Positions 1 through 8,182 are shown, numbered from the stretch's first letter. The stretch is 47,337 nucleotides of DNA from an uncultured Bacteroidales bacterium (GCA_945828345.1 CALZRA010000002.1:1-47337); one strand, 5' to 3'. The notes: a model not told the origin generated them from the sequence alone. Made by a program: numbers and translations.

Positions 1-10
1 AACACGAAAA

Positions 11-48
11 TAGGAGATAAACAACCTATGATTAGTGTTTACCTCCTA
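11..48. terminator. Hairpin at left edge
   Basis: Two 12-nt arms (taggagataaac and gtttacctccta) pair with one mismatch around a 14-nt loop. It lies downstream of the minus-strand acetyltransferase gene and could end that transcript, but there is no strong T-run. The neighbouring gene to the left lies outside the window. Confidence 0.35.
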
Positions 49-133
49 CTCGATCAGGACTGTTTCCTCATGCGTAAGGGGGACAATAATCTTTCCGGCA
101 GGGATGGTGTCGCTTCGGGCCGGTGGGCGATGC

Positions 134-1012
134 TTATCGCCATCGCTTGAGTTGCGGCAGGAGGTTGGAGAGCATCTGCCTGTACTCCTCGGGGGTGAGG
201 GGGTGGGGCATCTGCTTGTTGACCTCATCGAGGAACAGGGCGCAGTGGTCAATCATCTGTTCGAGGGTGAGGTCTTGCAGGAACCGGCCGTCGCGGTAGC
301 AGTACTTGCAGTAGTCGTGGTTGATGGTTCCGTCGGCTTCCTGTGCGCAGTCGGCATCGGCGGTGAGGGGCATGCCGCAGCTTTGGCAGAACTGGGGCAG
401 CTGGCCGGCTTGGAGGTGCTTCTCCTTGGCGGGGAAGGTGGCCTCGTAGGCGGCAAAGGCTTCGGGCTTCTGGTCGGCTACATAGTAGCCTGCGGGGGTG
501 TGGTAGGTGCCTTCGATGCCTTGGAGATAGCCGGGCTGCACTTCGAGGGCCAGGAAGTAGGGCACTTCGGCTTCGGCGGGCTCGGCGTGATAGTGTATGT
601 TCAGGGTGCTGGCCACTACAAAGCCGGCGTGGCGGTAGAAGTCGATGTTGCCTTCCATGCAGAGTACGCCTACGCCCAGCTGCCGGGCGCGGTCGATGGC
701 ATGGGTCAACAGCTTCAGGCCGTAGCCCAGCCGCTTGTAGTCGGGGTGTATGCTGATGGGGCCGAAGGTCCAGGCGGGAAGCACGTTGCCGTTAGTCTGG
801 ATGATTTGTGCCTTGGAGAACATGACGTGGCCTATGATGCGGCCTTCGTGTTCCATCACAAAGTCGAGCTCGGGGATGAAGTCGGGGTTGTTGCGGTATT
901 GGTTGAGTACATAGTGTTCGGTGCAGCCGGGACGGTACACGTTCCAGAATGCTTCGCGGGTGAGGTTTTCTACTTCGCGGTAGTCGTCGGGGGTTTCCAG
1001 TCGGATGTTCAT
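134..1012 (-). CDS. GNAT acetyltransferase fused to a C-terminal zinc ribbon
   Basis: This 292-residue cytoplasmic protein has two parts. Residues 1 to about 145 read as a GNAT N-acetyltransferase: the acetyl-CoA loop is in HPDYKRLGYGLKLL (about 89-102), followed by the FYRHAGF strand (125-131). Residues about 205-265 hold a CQSC...CKYC pattern (Cys 209, 212, 235, 238, with another Cys at 222), which fits the 'putative zinc ribbon' family PF12674 that often occurs as a short stand-alone protein. The substrate is unknown. The stop is followed by a possible hairpin, and upstream lies a terminator-like hairpin separating it from merR. The start at 1012 gives the complete GNAT fold. The domain calls are firm; the function of the fusion is not. 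Confidence 0.85.
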   Translation of the reverse strand: MNIRLETPDDYREVENLTREAFWNVYRPGCTEHYVLNQYRNNPDFIPELDFVMEHEGRIIGHVMFSKAQIIQTNGNVLPAWTFGPISIHPDYKRLGYGLKLLTHAIDRARQLGVGVLCMEGNIDFYRHAGFVVASTLNIHYHAEPAEAEVPYFLALEVQPGYLQGIEGTYHTPAGYYVADQKPEAFAAYEATFPAKEKHLQAGQLPQFCQSCGMPLTADADCAQEADGTINHDYCKYCYRDGRFLQDLTLEQMIDHCALFLDEVNKQMPHPLTPEEYRQMLSNLLPQLKRWR

Positions 1013-1124
1013 GGTTTAGATTTGGTCATTTATAATAGTGCGGCGGAGAAGATAGTTCTCTATTGCCTTGGACGCAGGGGCTGCTCCCGAAACTACATTT
1101 TGGGGAAGAATAAGTTTGTCATTG

Positions 1125-1191
1125 AGCGGCGGGATGCTGTGCTCCCATTCCCTTAGGGCTGGGAACTCGCAGTACTCCCGCCGCTTTTTTA
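1125..1191. terminator. Long hairpin with T-run between merR and the GNAT gene
   Basis: Arms agcggcggga and tcccgccgct close an outer stem, with further pairing inside (tgctgtg with cgcagta, ctccca with tgggaa). A run of six T follows on the plus strand. It sits between two minus-strand genes. On the minus strand the matching A-run precedes the stem, so termination of merR transcripts is plausible but less classical than termination in the plus direction. Confidence 0.5.
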
Positions 1192-1193
1192 TA

Positions 1194-1212
1194 GGGGTGT
1201 TCTATAAATTGA
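1194..1212. repeat. Copy of the merR-leader palindrome end sequence
   Basis: The sequence aggggtgttctataaatt lies just downstream of merR and matches, with one difference, the left end of the palindrome at 2074-2268. The merR gene is therefore bracketed by the same short sequence in direct orientation. Confidence 0.5.
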
Positions 1213-1229
1213 CGATTAAAAATTCCGCC

Positions 1230-2051
1230 TTATGCTTCAATGGGAATCTGGATGAGCGATACCCACCTTTCGGGGTCTGCCTGGTTCCAGATGCCGTCAA
1301 TGTAGCTGGTGCGGGGCTGTCCGGCTATTTTCAGACCGTGCTGCTCCATGTAGCGGAAGGCTTCGCAGAAGGATTCGTGAAAGCGTTCGTAGGGGCCTAC
1401 GTGCTTCATGCAGAGAGCCTTGGGCACGGCTTCGAGCCGCTTGAACTGGATGATGGCCGAGTCGGGGAGCATGGCTTCGACCTGTTCGCAGTATTCGATG
1501 TCGATGTCGGTGGGCCTGTATTCGTTGTGCTCCACGGTGAAGCAGTAGCCGGGTTGGGTGCATTGGCAGCCCAGCCGGGCCATTTCGGGACCTATCTTTT
1601 CGTAGCAGAGGGGGCCGAGGGCGGCATAGTTGCTGATGACTTCGCGGTGGGATGCCACGATGATTTTGGGCAAGGACTGAATGGTGAATTTCTCCATTTG
1701 TTGTAAGGTTTGCTGCGAGTTCATCGTGCGTTGCAGCAGCTCGTGACGTTGTTCGAGCAGTGACAGCTGTTGCCGGCAGTCGTTGATTTTCTCCTGAAGC
1801 TTGTGGAGGGACGGTTTCAGGCAGTCTTGGTCGGTGAGTTCGGCGATTTCTTCGAGTGAGAAACCGATAGCCTTGAGCCGGCGTATGTGGCCGAGCGTTT
1901 GCATCTGGCTATAGTCGTAATAGCGGTAGCCTGTCCACTCGTCGACTTCGGCGGGCCTGAGCAGTCCGAGCTTTTCATAGTGCCTCAGGGTCTTTACTGT
2001 CACTTGGCAAAGCAGCGAGAACTCTTTGATTTTTAATCTGTTTTTGCGCAT
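1230..2051 (-). CDS. MerR-family regulator with GyrI-like effector domain
   Basis: This 273-residue protein starts with a MerR winged helix-turn-helix (residues 1-75, with KTLRHYEKLGLLRP and GYRYYDYSQ typical of the family). A short coiled coil for dimerisation follows (about 85-115), then a GyrI-like/AraC effector-binding region (about 120-273). This is the BmrR-like architecture, in which a small hydrophobic ligand is sensed and an efflux or detoxification gene is usually controlled. The YeiH-type transporter and nitroreductase lie upstream on the same strand and could be targets, but that is inference. A -7 box (TAACTTTG, read from 2286 to 2279) lies about 230 nt upstream, so the leader contains the palindrome at 2074-2268. 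Confidence 0.88.
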   Translation of the reverse strand: MRKNRLKIKEFSLLCQVTVKTLRHYEKLGLLRPAEVDEWTGYRYYDYSQMQTLGHIRRLKAIGFSLEEIAELTDQDCLKPSLHKLQEKINDCRQQLSLLEQRHELLQRTMNSQQTLQQMEKFTIQSLPKIIVASHREVISNYAALGPLCYEKIGPEMARLGCQCTQPGYCFTVEHNEYRPTDIDIEYCEQVEAMLPDSAIIQFKRLEAVPKALCMKHVGPYERFHESFCEAFRYMEQHGLKIAGQPRTSYIDGIWNQADPERWVSLIQIPIEA

Positions 2052-2073
2052 ATCGTACGATGTGACTTCTTGA

Positions 2074-2268
2074 AGGGGTGTTCTATCAATTAGGTTTTAA
2101 AGAAAATCCTATGTGTCTCTTTAATTATTCCGGCTGTCTGCTGTTTTTTAGAGCGACCTGCTGCAAGTCTCGTCAGTCGCATAGCCCGCTATGCTCTTTC
2201 TGCCACTTACAGCATCTCATCTCTAAAAATCCAGCATTCAGCTCGGCCTAATTGATAGAGCACCCTTT
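2074..2268. repeat. ~190-bp imperfect palindrome in the merR leader
   Basis: The ends gggtgttctatcaattagg (2076-2094) and cctaattgatagagcaccc (2247-2265) are inverted repeats with one mismatch. Pairing continues inward: tgctg...tttttagag with ctctaaaaa...cagca, gctgcaag with cttacagc, and a central gcatag/ctatgc hairpin at about 2178-2193. The merR leader RNA would fold into one long rod. It resembles a miniature inverted-repeat element more than a regulator binding site. No ORF is present. The rest of the 2052-2350 gap holds only the merR -7 box. Confidence 0.7.
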
Positions 2269-2278
2269 GAATTCGCTG

Positions 2279-2286
2279 CAAAGTTA
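2279..2286 (-). promoter_or_regulatory. Probable -7 box of merR
   Basis: Read on the minus strand this is TAACTTTG, matching the Bacteroidetes TAnnTTTG consensus. A TTG lies 22 nt further upstream, slightly long for the usual 19-21 spacing. Confidence 0.4.
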
Positions 2287-2350
2287 GTCTGTGCCCTAAG
2301 GGATGAGTCAAGAGAAAATCCCGATTTTTTTCAGGAGAGTGTCTTTTTTC

Positions 2351-3445
2351 TTAGTTCATGAGCTGTGGCACCAGGTATTTGGCCATGAGATAGCCGCCGA
2401 CCAGCAGCCACACAAAGAGCAGTCCGGCCAGGAGGAAGGGCTTGGCTCCAGCCTGGCGGAACTTGTCGATAGAGGTGTCGGTGCCCAGGGCAGTCATGGC
2501 CATGGTGAGCAGGAAGGTGTCGATATATTCAATGGTCCCGTTCAGGGGTATGTCCTTCACGGTGGCAGCTCCTGTGAGTGACTGCAGGAGGGTGTTGAGG
2601 CAGATGACGCCGATGAAGTAGAAGGCGAACCAAGGCACGGTGATTTTGCGGCGGGCGGCTGCGGGCTGGAAGCCCGCGCTCCCTGTGGGGGCCGGGCGCA
2701 GGCGAGAGAGCACCAGACCCATTACCACCAGCACGGGAGCCAGCAGCATCACGCGGATCATCTTGGTGATGGTGGCTGTGCATGCTATGCCCAGGGTGTC
2801 GGTGGGGTCCATGGCGTTGCCGGCCCCTGCCACGTGGGCCACCTCATGGAGCGTGCTGCCCGTGTAGATGGCTACTTGGGTGGTCGAGAGGCCGTCGAGC
2901 AGTCCCGAACGGTACATGATGGGGTAGAGAAACATGGCAATGGTGCCGAAGATGACCACGGTGCTCACGGCGATGGCCGTTTTGTGGCCTTCGCCTTTCA
3001 CTACCGGCTCGGCTCCCAGCACGGCGGCGGCACCGCAGATGGCACTGCCAGTGGCTGTGAGCAGGGTGGTGTCGCGGTCAATCTTGAGCAGGCGGCCCAG
3101 CAGCAGGCCCAATCCGATGGTGCCGCAGACTACGATGAGGTCGGTCACGATAGCGGGCAGACCCACCTGGGCCACTTGGCCGAGGGTCAGGCGGAAGCCG
3201 TAGAGCACGATGCCGGTGCGCAAAATCTGCTTGGTGCAGAACTTGATGCCCGGCACCCAGGTTTCGGGCAGCCGGTTGCGCAGGCTGTTGGCGTAGATCA
3301 TGCCAAGCACAATGCCTACGATGAGCGGGCTGAAGGAAAGGCTCTTGACAATGGGTATTTCGGCAATGTAGAATGCCGCAAACGAGAAGAGGGCGATGAG
3401 CAGTATGCCGTGGAGCGTGTTGCCGCGGTTTTCTTTTGCAAACAT
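2351..3445 (-). CDS. YeiH/UPF0324-family membrane transporter
   Basis: This 364-residue integral membrane protein has about ten hydrophobic segments and the family signatures GIVLYGFRLTLGQ, TGSAICGAAAVLGAEP and TLHEVAHVAGAG. It matches the UPF0324 (PF03601) family, whose members are annotated as putative sulfate exporters; the real substrate is uncertain. Around residues 250-264, between two membrane segments, there is a hydrophilic stretch GSAGFQPAAARR. It is encoded by a copy of an intergenic hairpin repeat (2661-2683). The gene follows the nitroreductase by 63 nt on the same strand. The downstream gap carries the merR palindrome. Confidence 0.88.
   Translation of the reverse strand: MFAKENRGNTLHGILLIALFSFAAFYIAEIPIVKSLSFSPLIVGIVLGMIYANSLRNRLPETWVPGIKFCTKQILRTGIVLYGFRLTLGQVAQVGLPAIVTDLIVVCGTIGLGLLLGRLLKIDRDTTLLTATGSAICGAAAVLGAEPVVKGEGHKTAIAVSTVVIFGTIAMFLYPIMYRSGLLDGLSTTQVAIYTGSTLHEVAHVAGAGNAMDPTDTLGIACTATITKMIRVMLLAPVLVVMGLVLSRLRPAPTGSAGFQPAAARRKITVPWFAFYFIGVICLNTLLQSLTGAATVKDIPLNGTIEYIDTFLLTMAMTALGTDTSIDKFRQAGAKPFLLAGLLFVWLLVGGYLMAKYLVPQLMN
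2661..2683. repeat. GC-rich hairpin repeat inside the yeiH-like gene
   Basis: This 23-bp stretch, containing gcgggctggaagcccgc, differs at one base from the right arm of the intergenic hairpin at 8819-8841. In the gene it lies in frame and encodes a hydrophilic Gly/Ala/Gln/Pro linker in a loop between membrane helices. Confidence 0.65.
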
Positions 3446-3508
3446 GGAATGAGGATTTTGGGGAGAGACGTGATCTGTTTGTTTGAATCTAAATATCCAT
3501 TCAGCCGG

Positions 3509-4246
3509 CTACCAGCTTCCGAATCCCTGTTGCTGGAGCGCTTGCAGCAGGGTAGCCGACATGGCTTCGCAGTCGGCAGCCTTGTAGCGGATGTCGGTGA
3601 AGATCTGCGCCAGTGTCTCGGTGCCGTTGATGCGCACGAATTCAAGGTTTTCGGGCAGGGCTTCCTTGGCTGCGTAGTCGCGGTCGATCGTTTCGGGTGT
3701 GACGGGCTGGTAGTGTTCGTCATGCCGGATAGCACTGAGCGGAAGCCTGTCGGTTGGGGCAGGCGACTCGGCAGGCCAGCCCAGCGTGATGGTGGCTACA
3801 GGCATCACCAACTGGGGCAGCTGGAGAGTCTGGATGATGTGGAGCGGCTGGTAGACGGTGGTGCCCAGGAAGCAGAGGCCCAGGCCGGCAGCTTCGGCAA
3901 GGTCGCAGAAGCGTTGGCAGAAGAGCAGTGCGTCGGTGGCTGCGTTCATGAAGGAGAGCACGTTGCCGTAGCCGGGATGTCCCTTGCGCTGCAAGGCCCA
4001 CTGCGTGGTGCGGTGATAGTCGGCACAGAAGGTCAGCACGACGGGAGCCTGTGTGACCATGGGCTGGTTGAAGTGGGCGGGGGCGAGCTGCCGTTTCATC
4101 TCGGCGGAGCGGGTCACCACCACGCTGTAGAGCTGTAGGTTGCCCATGGTCTGCGTGCGTTCGGCCTGTGCGAGCAGGTCGTTGAGCAGGAGGTCGTCGA
4201 CCGGGCGGTCGGCATATTGGCGGATAGAGGTTCGCAGTCGGGTCAT
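3509..4246 (-). CDS. Nitroreductase-family flavoprotein (NfsA-like)
   Basis: This 245-residue protein opens with the nitroreductase signature RTSIRQYADRPVDDLLLNDLL and contains the family's FMN-fold segments (NAATDALLFCQRFCDLAEAAGLGLCFLGT and MPVATITLGWPAE). Length and layout fit NADPH-dependent FMN oxidoreductases of the NfsA/FRP type, which reduce nitro-aromatics, quinones or flavins. The start at 4246 lies 4 nt after the MBOAT stop (4251), so the two are probably cotranscribed although no shared pathway is obvious. The C-terminal 60 residues are less conserved. The physiological substrate cannot be read from sequence. Confidence 0.85.
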   Translation of the reverse strand: MTRLRTSIRQYADRPVDDLLLNDLLAQAERTQTMGNLQLYSVVVTRSAEMKRQLAPAHFNQPMVTQAPVVLTFCADYHRTTQWALQRKGHPGYGNVLSFMNAATDALLFCQRFCDLAEAAGLGLCFLGTTVYQPLHIIQTLQLPQLVMPVATITLGWPAESPAPTDRLPLSAIRHDEHYQPVTPETIDRDYAAKEALPENLEFVRINGTETLAQIFTDIRYKAADCEAMSATLLQALQQQGFGSW

Positions 4247-4250
4247 AATC

Positions 4251-5717
4251 TTAGAACTTGAAGTAGATGAAGGGTTGGATTTCGGAGCCTTTGACCTGAA
4301 TCACCCAGATGATGGTGAGGGCCAGCAGGACAGCCAGCAGAATGGAGGGTGTGCGGCCCATGAGGGCTTCGGTGCGTTCGTTGAGGCGGGTGGGCAGGAA
4401 ATGGAGCACGAAGCCGAGTACCATGAGTGACGTGACTTCGGGATAGCCGGCCACAAACTGCGTGATGAGCTGCGGCTGGAAGTTGGTGAATATCTGGGTG
4501 AGCATGGCGGCCGATGCCTCAAAGCTCGAACCGGCGAAGAAGAGCCAGCTGAAGCACACCAAGTGGAAGGTGAGCACTACGGCCAGCACGCGGCGCAGTC
4601 CTGTGGGGTGGTAGTGTTTGTCGTGGCCCAGCAGCTGCTGCCATGCCTTGTGCAGGCACAGGGCTATGCCGTGTACGCTGCCCCATATCACAAAGTTCCA
4701 CGAGGCACCGTGCCACAGGCCGCCCAGCAGCATGGTCATGAACTGGTTGAAGTACATGCGCCAGCGCGAGCAGCGGTTGCCGCCCATGGAGATGTAGAGG
4801 TAGTCGCGCAGCCAGGATGAGAGCGAAATGTGCCAGCGCCGCCAGAAGTCGGTGATGGAGTCGCTCTTGTAGGGTGCGCGGAAGTTGGCTGGCAGGCTGA
4901 AGCCCATCCACAGCGCGATGCCGATGGCCATGTCGGAGTAGCCCGAGAAGTCGCAGTAGAGCTGGAGCGCGTAGCCATACACGCCGAGCAGGTTTTCGAG
5001 TCCCGAGTAGAGGGCAGGATTGTCGAAGATGCGCGACACGAAGTTCTGGCTGATGTAGTCGGATATGATGCACTTCTTGAACAGGCCCATGATGATGAAC
5101 CAGGTGCCCGAACCCATCATCTGGTGAGTGATGTGGACAGGCTGGCGCAGCTGGGGCAGGAAGGTGCGCGCGCGCAGTATGGGACCGGCCAGCAGGGTGG
5201 GGAAGAAGCTCACGAAGAAGGCGAAGTCGGTGAGCGAACGGGTGGCGGGCATCTGGCGGCGGTAGACGTCGATGATGTAGCTCATCGACTGGAAAGTGAA
5301 GAACGAGATGCCGATGAGCATGGGGAGGTCGAGCCGTGTGCCCTCGGGCAGCAGCGTGAAGTCGGCGAGCGTGGAGAGCACCCAGTTGGTGTATTTGAAG
5401 AAGGCGAGCTGCGTGAGCATGAAGCCTACGGCTGCCCACATCCACCGCTTGCGCGCTTTTTGGTTGCCCGAACGCTCCATGCCGATGGCGCAGAAGAAGT
5501 TGACCAGCGTGATGACGGCCAGCAGCATGCACCAGGCACCGGCATTCTTGTAGTAGAAGTAGTAGGAGAAGGCCGTGACATAGAGCAGCCGCAGGGGGAC
5601 GGTGTGGCGGCTGCTCAGCAGGGTGTAGCCGGCGATGAATGTCAGGAAGAAGAAGATGAACAGTCCCGTGTTGAACAGCAGCGGGCTGGTGGAGGAGTAT
5701 TCGAGGATAGAAAACAT
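4251..5717 (-). CDS. MBOAT-family O-acyltransferase (AlgI-like)
   Basis: This 488-residue multi-pass membrane protein has the AlgI/DltB-type MBOAT signatures. These include YCDFSGYSDMAIGIALWMGF, the FWRRWHISLSSWLRDYLYI segment and LGGLWHGASWNFVIWGSVHG, which carries the family's catalytic histidine at about residue 336. AlgI-like proteins move acyl groups, usually acetyl, across the membrane for O-acylation of an extracellular polysaccharide. The two genes just upstream encode membrane-anchored SGNH proteins (start here 38 nt after the previous stop), the usual partners that pass the acyl group to the glycan. The target polymer is unknown: no glycosyltransferase or export gene is in the window. 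Confidence 0.93.
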   Translation of the reverse strand: MFSILEYSSTSPLLFNTGLFIFFFLTFIAGYTLLSSRHTVPLRLLYVTAFSYYFYYKNAGAWCMLLAVITLVNFFCAIGMERSGNQKARKRWMWAAVGFMLTQLAFFKYTNWVLSTLADFTLLPEGTRLDLPMLIGISFFTFQSMSYIIDVYRRQMPATRSLTDFAFFVSFFPTLLAGPILRARTFLPQLRQPVHITHQMMGSGTWFIIMGLFKKCIISDYISQNFVSRIFDNPALYSGLENLLGVYGYALQLYCDFSGYSDMAIGIALWMGFSLPANFRAPYKSDSITDFWRRWHISLSSWLRDYLYISMGGNRCSRWRMYFNQFMTMLLGGLWHGASWNFVIWGSVHGIALCLHKAWQQLLGHDKHYHPTGLRRVLAVVLTFHLVCFSWLFFAGSSFEASAAMLTQIFTNFQPQLITQFVAGYPEVTSLMVLGFVLHFLPTRLNERTEALMGRTPSILLAVLLALTIIWVIQVKGSEIQPFIYFKF

Positions 5718-5754
5718 GTTGGGGTGGGGAGGTATACGGTGGTTGAAACGTCAC

Positions 5755-6828
5755 TTAGGGTTTGATAAACGCCGTGACCAGCGCTTCGGCCAGGAGCTTG
5801 CCCTGCAGCTGGTAGCCTGCGGGGGTGAAGTGGATGCCGTCGGGACGCAGGTAGTGGCCTGCCGACCAGTTGCGCTGGGCAGCCTGTTCGCCGCCGCAAA
5901 TGTTGAACAAGTCCCAGTAGGGCAGTCCGTGGCTCTGGGCGTAGTCCACTAACAGGCTGGCGCAGCGGCTGCTCATGGGGTTGGGCCGCTTGGTGTAGCG
6001 CACCTGTTTGGTCTTCTGCTTCGACCGGGCCATTTGCCGGTAATTGACATACGATGACCTCAGATAGTCGCCCGGCGGCGTGGTGAGCAGCACGGTGGCT
6101 TCGGGGCAGGCCTTCTGGAGCGACTGCATGAAGGCGTCGAGCTGCTTTTGGTGGAGGTCTTCGCGGTAGCCCATGCCGTGGGCCTCGTTGGTGCCCAGCG
6201 AGAGGATGATGAGGTCGGGTCGCTTTTGGGCAAAGGTGTTCATGTAGGTGCCGTTCAGGAAGGTCTGTGTAGTGGCCCCGTTCTTGGCCACATAGCTGTA
6301 GTCGATACCTCCGCAGGCATCGTTGGTAGGGTCAGGGCTGCCCAGACAGCGTGTCAGTTCGGCCTTGACGGCCGCCGGGAAGTTCTTGCCTGCCACATGC
6401 GAATCGCCGATGTGGAGCACCCGCAGCGGGCGTTCGCCGTCGGCCAGTATGCGTGCCACGGGCAGCAGTGCCTCAGCCTGTCCCACCACATTGGGGTGGG
6501 CGGCCCTGAAGCTTCGGGGCATCGACTTTCCGGGCTGTGCCAACGGAGTGATTTCAGGAAATCCGTCGAGCGCAGCCACGGTGTGGAGTGTGTCTTCGTC
6601 GGCCATTGTGCAGAAAGCGTTGTCGGCTCCCGGTTGGGCAGGAGCCTCACCCGCATCGCCGTGTGACAGGCTGGCGGCTACGGCCACTCCGAGCAGGATG
6701 GCCCAGCCGGCCAGAATCATGTAGAACTTGCGGCTCGAACTCTGCGAACCGCTCAGCCCTGTTCCCGACGAGGCTTGCCAGTGGGGCAGGCCGGTCATGC
6801 TGTCAGTCGTGCTGCGTTTCAGCTTCAT
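5755..6828 (-). CDS. Membrane-anchored SGNH/GDSL hydrolase-like protein (acylation partner 1)
   Basis: With a start at 6828 (MKLKRST) the protein has 357 residues; an ATG at 6798 is an alternative, and 6828 overlaps the preceding gene by 26 nt. One N-terminal membrane segment (about residues 27-45, MILAGWAILLGVAVAASL) anchors a periplasmic or outside-facing SGNH domain. Block I is HIGDSHVAGKNFP, block III is SLGTNEAHG and block V is DGIHFTPAGY, so the Ser, Gly, Asn and Asp/His positions are all present. Next to an MBOAT gene it most likely acts like AlgJ/AlgX, transferring or removing O-acyl groups on a glycan. The reaction direction cannot be told from sequence. Confidence 0.85.
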   Translation of the reverse strand: MKLKRSTTDSMTGLPHWQASSGTGLSGSQSSSRKFYMILAGWAILLGVAVAASLSHGDAGEAPAQPGADNAFCTMADEDTLHTVAALDGFPEITPLAQPGKSMPRSFRAAHPNVVGQAEALLPVARILADGERPLRVLHIGDSHVAGKNFPAAVKAELTRCLGSPDPTNDACGGIDYSYVAKNGATTQTFLNGTYMNTFAQKRPDLIILSLGTNEAHGMGYREDLHQKQLDAFMQSLQKACPEATVLLTTPPGDYLRSSYVNYRQMARSKQKTKQVRYTKRPNPMSSRCASLLVDYAQSHGLPYWDLFNICGGEQAAQRNWSAGHYLRPDGIHFTPAGYQLQGKLLAEALVTAFIKP

Positions 6829-8182
6829 AAGCCTTACGCTTCTTGTGTTGCTCATATCCATACACCATCGATTTGAACAAAGCCTTGGCCACCCTTTCGC
6901 CGCCGCGCAGGTTGATGTGGGTGTAGTCCTTGCCAGCCTCGGCCGGCTTGGCCTCGGCCATACGTCGGATGCTGCCTTCGCCACCCATGCCCTCAAAGAG
7001 GTTCCAGTAGGCCACGTGGCATTCGGCGGCCAGATTTTGCTGGTATTTGTTCAGGGCCAGAATGCCGGGCATGGTGCGCAGCTCGCCGTTGATGCGGTCT
7101 TCGCGGTCGCCCACGCCCACCAGCAGGATGCCGGCTTGCGGGAAGCCCCGTTTCATGTGTTCAATCACCTCCTTCATCTGCTTGGCGTAGCGCGAGTAGT
7201 CCTGTTGCTTCTTGTTGGCCACGTTCAGCCCGTACTGCACTACAATCAGGTCGTAGGGCCTCACCGCGTTCAGCTCATAGAGGTTGCGCTCGGGTATGGC
7301 GGTCAGTATGGTGCCGCTGCTGCCGCGCAGCGAGAAGTTGTCGACCACGATGCCCGTAGTCCCCTCTTCGGCCACGCCCCAGCAGGTAAGTCCAGCCGTG
7401 GCGGGCACCTGCCAACGCACCTTGCCGGCCCTGCCCCGGTAGCTCAGTGCCTCCATGATGCCTGTACCGCCTGAACGCATGGCCAGCATCGGGCCGTTGT
7501 CGAGCTTGATGCCGGCTTCGATGCCGGCGGTCGAGCGGAGGTAGAGCGTGTGGACATCGGCCGAGTCGAGCCGGGGCTGCTTCACGCCGCTCACTTCGGT
7601 CCAGGCCACGCCTTGCGGCACGAAATAGCGGCCGCTCAGGGCCAGCCGGTTGCTTTCGTATTTCCCCTTGTCGAGCAGGCAGAAGGTGTTCCAGCCGCCC
7701 GAACGCTGGCGCACGGTGCTGCGGTTGGCGGCATAAGGCGGGTCCATCTCGACAAAGCCCACCCCCCTGCCGCCGAACTTCTGTTGCAGCAGGGTGCGCA
7801 GCGAGGAGGTCAGGATGTCCACTTCGATAAACGAGTCACCCAGATAGGCGATGCGTACGGGGCGGCCCAGTGCCTGGCCTTGCAGCAGGGCTTCGTAGAG
7901 CGCGCCCATGCCCCGGTTTGTCTCGTCGGCATAATCTTCAATACACACCATGCCCGGCGGACACGAGTCCTTGAATGCGGGTTTCACGGCGGGCAGCTTG
8001 CGCTGCAGGCTGTCGGTGGGCGGAACGGCAGTTGTGGCGGGAGCGGGCAGCACGTCGTCGAGCAGGGCCACGCGTTTTACCTCATAGCTGCCGATGGTCA
8101 AGTCGGGCAACCATTGCAGGGGCAACAGCAGCAGCACTACGAGCAATACCAAAAGGAATATTTTGAAGGGAGACGATTTCAT
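6803..8182 (-). CDS. Membrane-anchored SGNH hydrolase-like protein (acylation partner 2)
   Basis: The start at 8182 (MKSSPFKIFLL) places a hydrophobic anchor (about residues 6-24) at the N-terminus of a 459-residue protein; the longer reading frame from 8236 adds 18 residues without this character. The SGNH blocks are weaker than in its neighbour but readable: AYLGDSFIEVDIL (block I), VVQYGLNVANK (block III) and DYTHINLRGGERVAKAL (block V). Its 3' end overlaps the next SGNH gene, so the two are translationally coupled and followed by the MBOAT gene. Two different SGNH proteins per MBOAT suggests separate transfer and accessory or esterase roles, as for alginate O-acetylation. Confidence 0.82.
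   Translation of the reverse strand: MKSSPFKIFLLVLLVVLLLLPLQWLPDLTIGSYEVKRVALLDDVLPAPATTAVPPTDSLQRKLPAVKPAFKDSCPPGMVCIEDYADETNRGMGALYEALLQGQALGRPVRIAYLGDSFIEVDILTSSLRTLLQQKFGGRGVGFVEMDPPYAANRSTVRQRSGGWNTFCLLDKGKYESNRLALSGRYFVPQGVAWTEVSGVKQPRLDSADVHTLYLRSTAGIEAGIKLDNGPMLAMRSGGTGIMEALSYRGRAGKVRWQVPATAGLTCWGVAEEGTTGIVVDNFSLRGSSGTILTAIPERNLYELNAVRPYDLIVVQYGLNVANKKQQDYSRYAKQMKEVIEHMKRGFPQAGILLVGVGDREDRINGELRTMPGILALNKYQQNLAAECHVAYWNLFEGMGGEGSIRRMAEAKPAEAGKDYTHINLRGGERVAKALFKSMVYGYEQHKKRKAYEAETQHD

Noticed and set aside
35-1156. Long plus-strand open frame (373 codons) over the GNAT gene
   Set aside because: It is the antisense shadow of a gene with clear GNAT and zinc-ribbon motifs; its product is Val/Gly/Ala-rich without domain signals.
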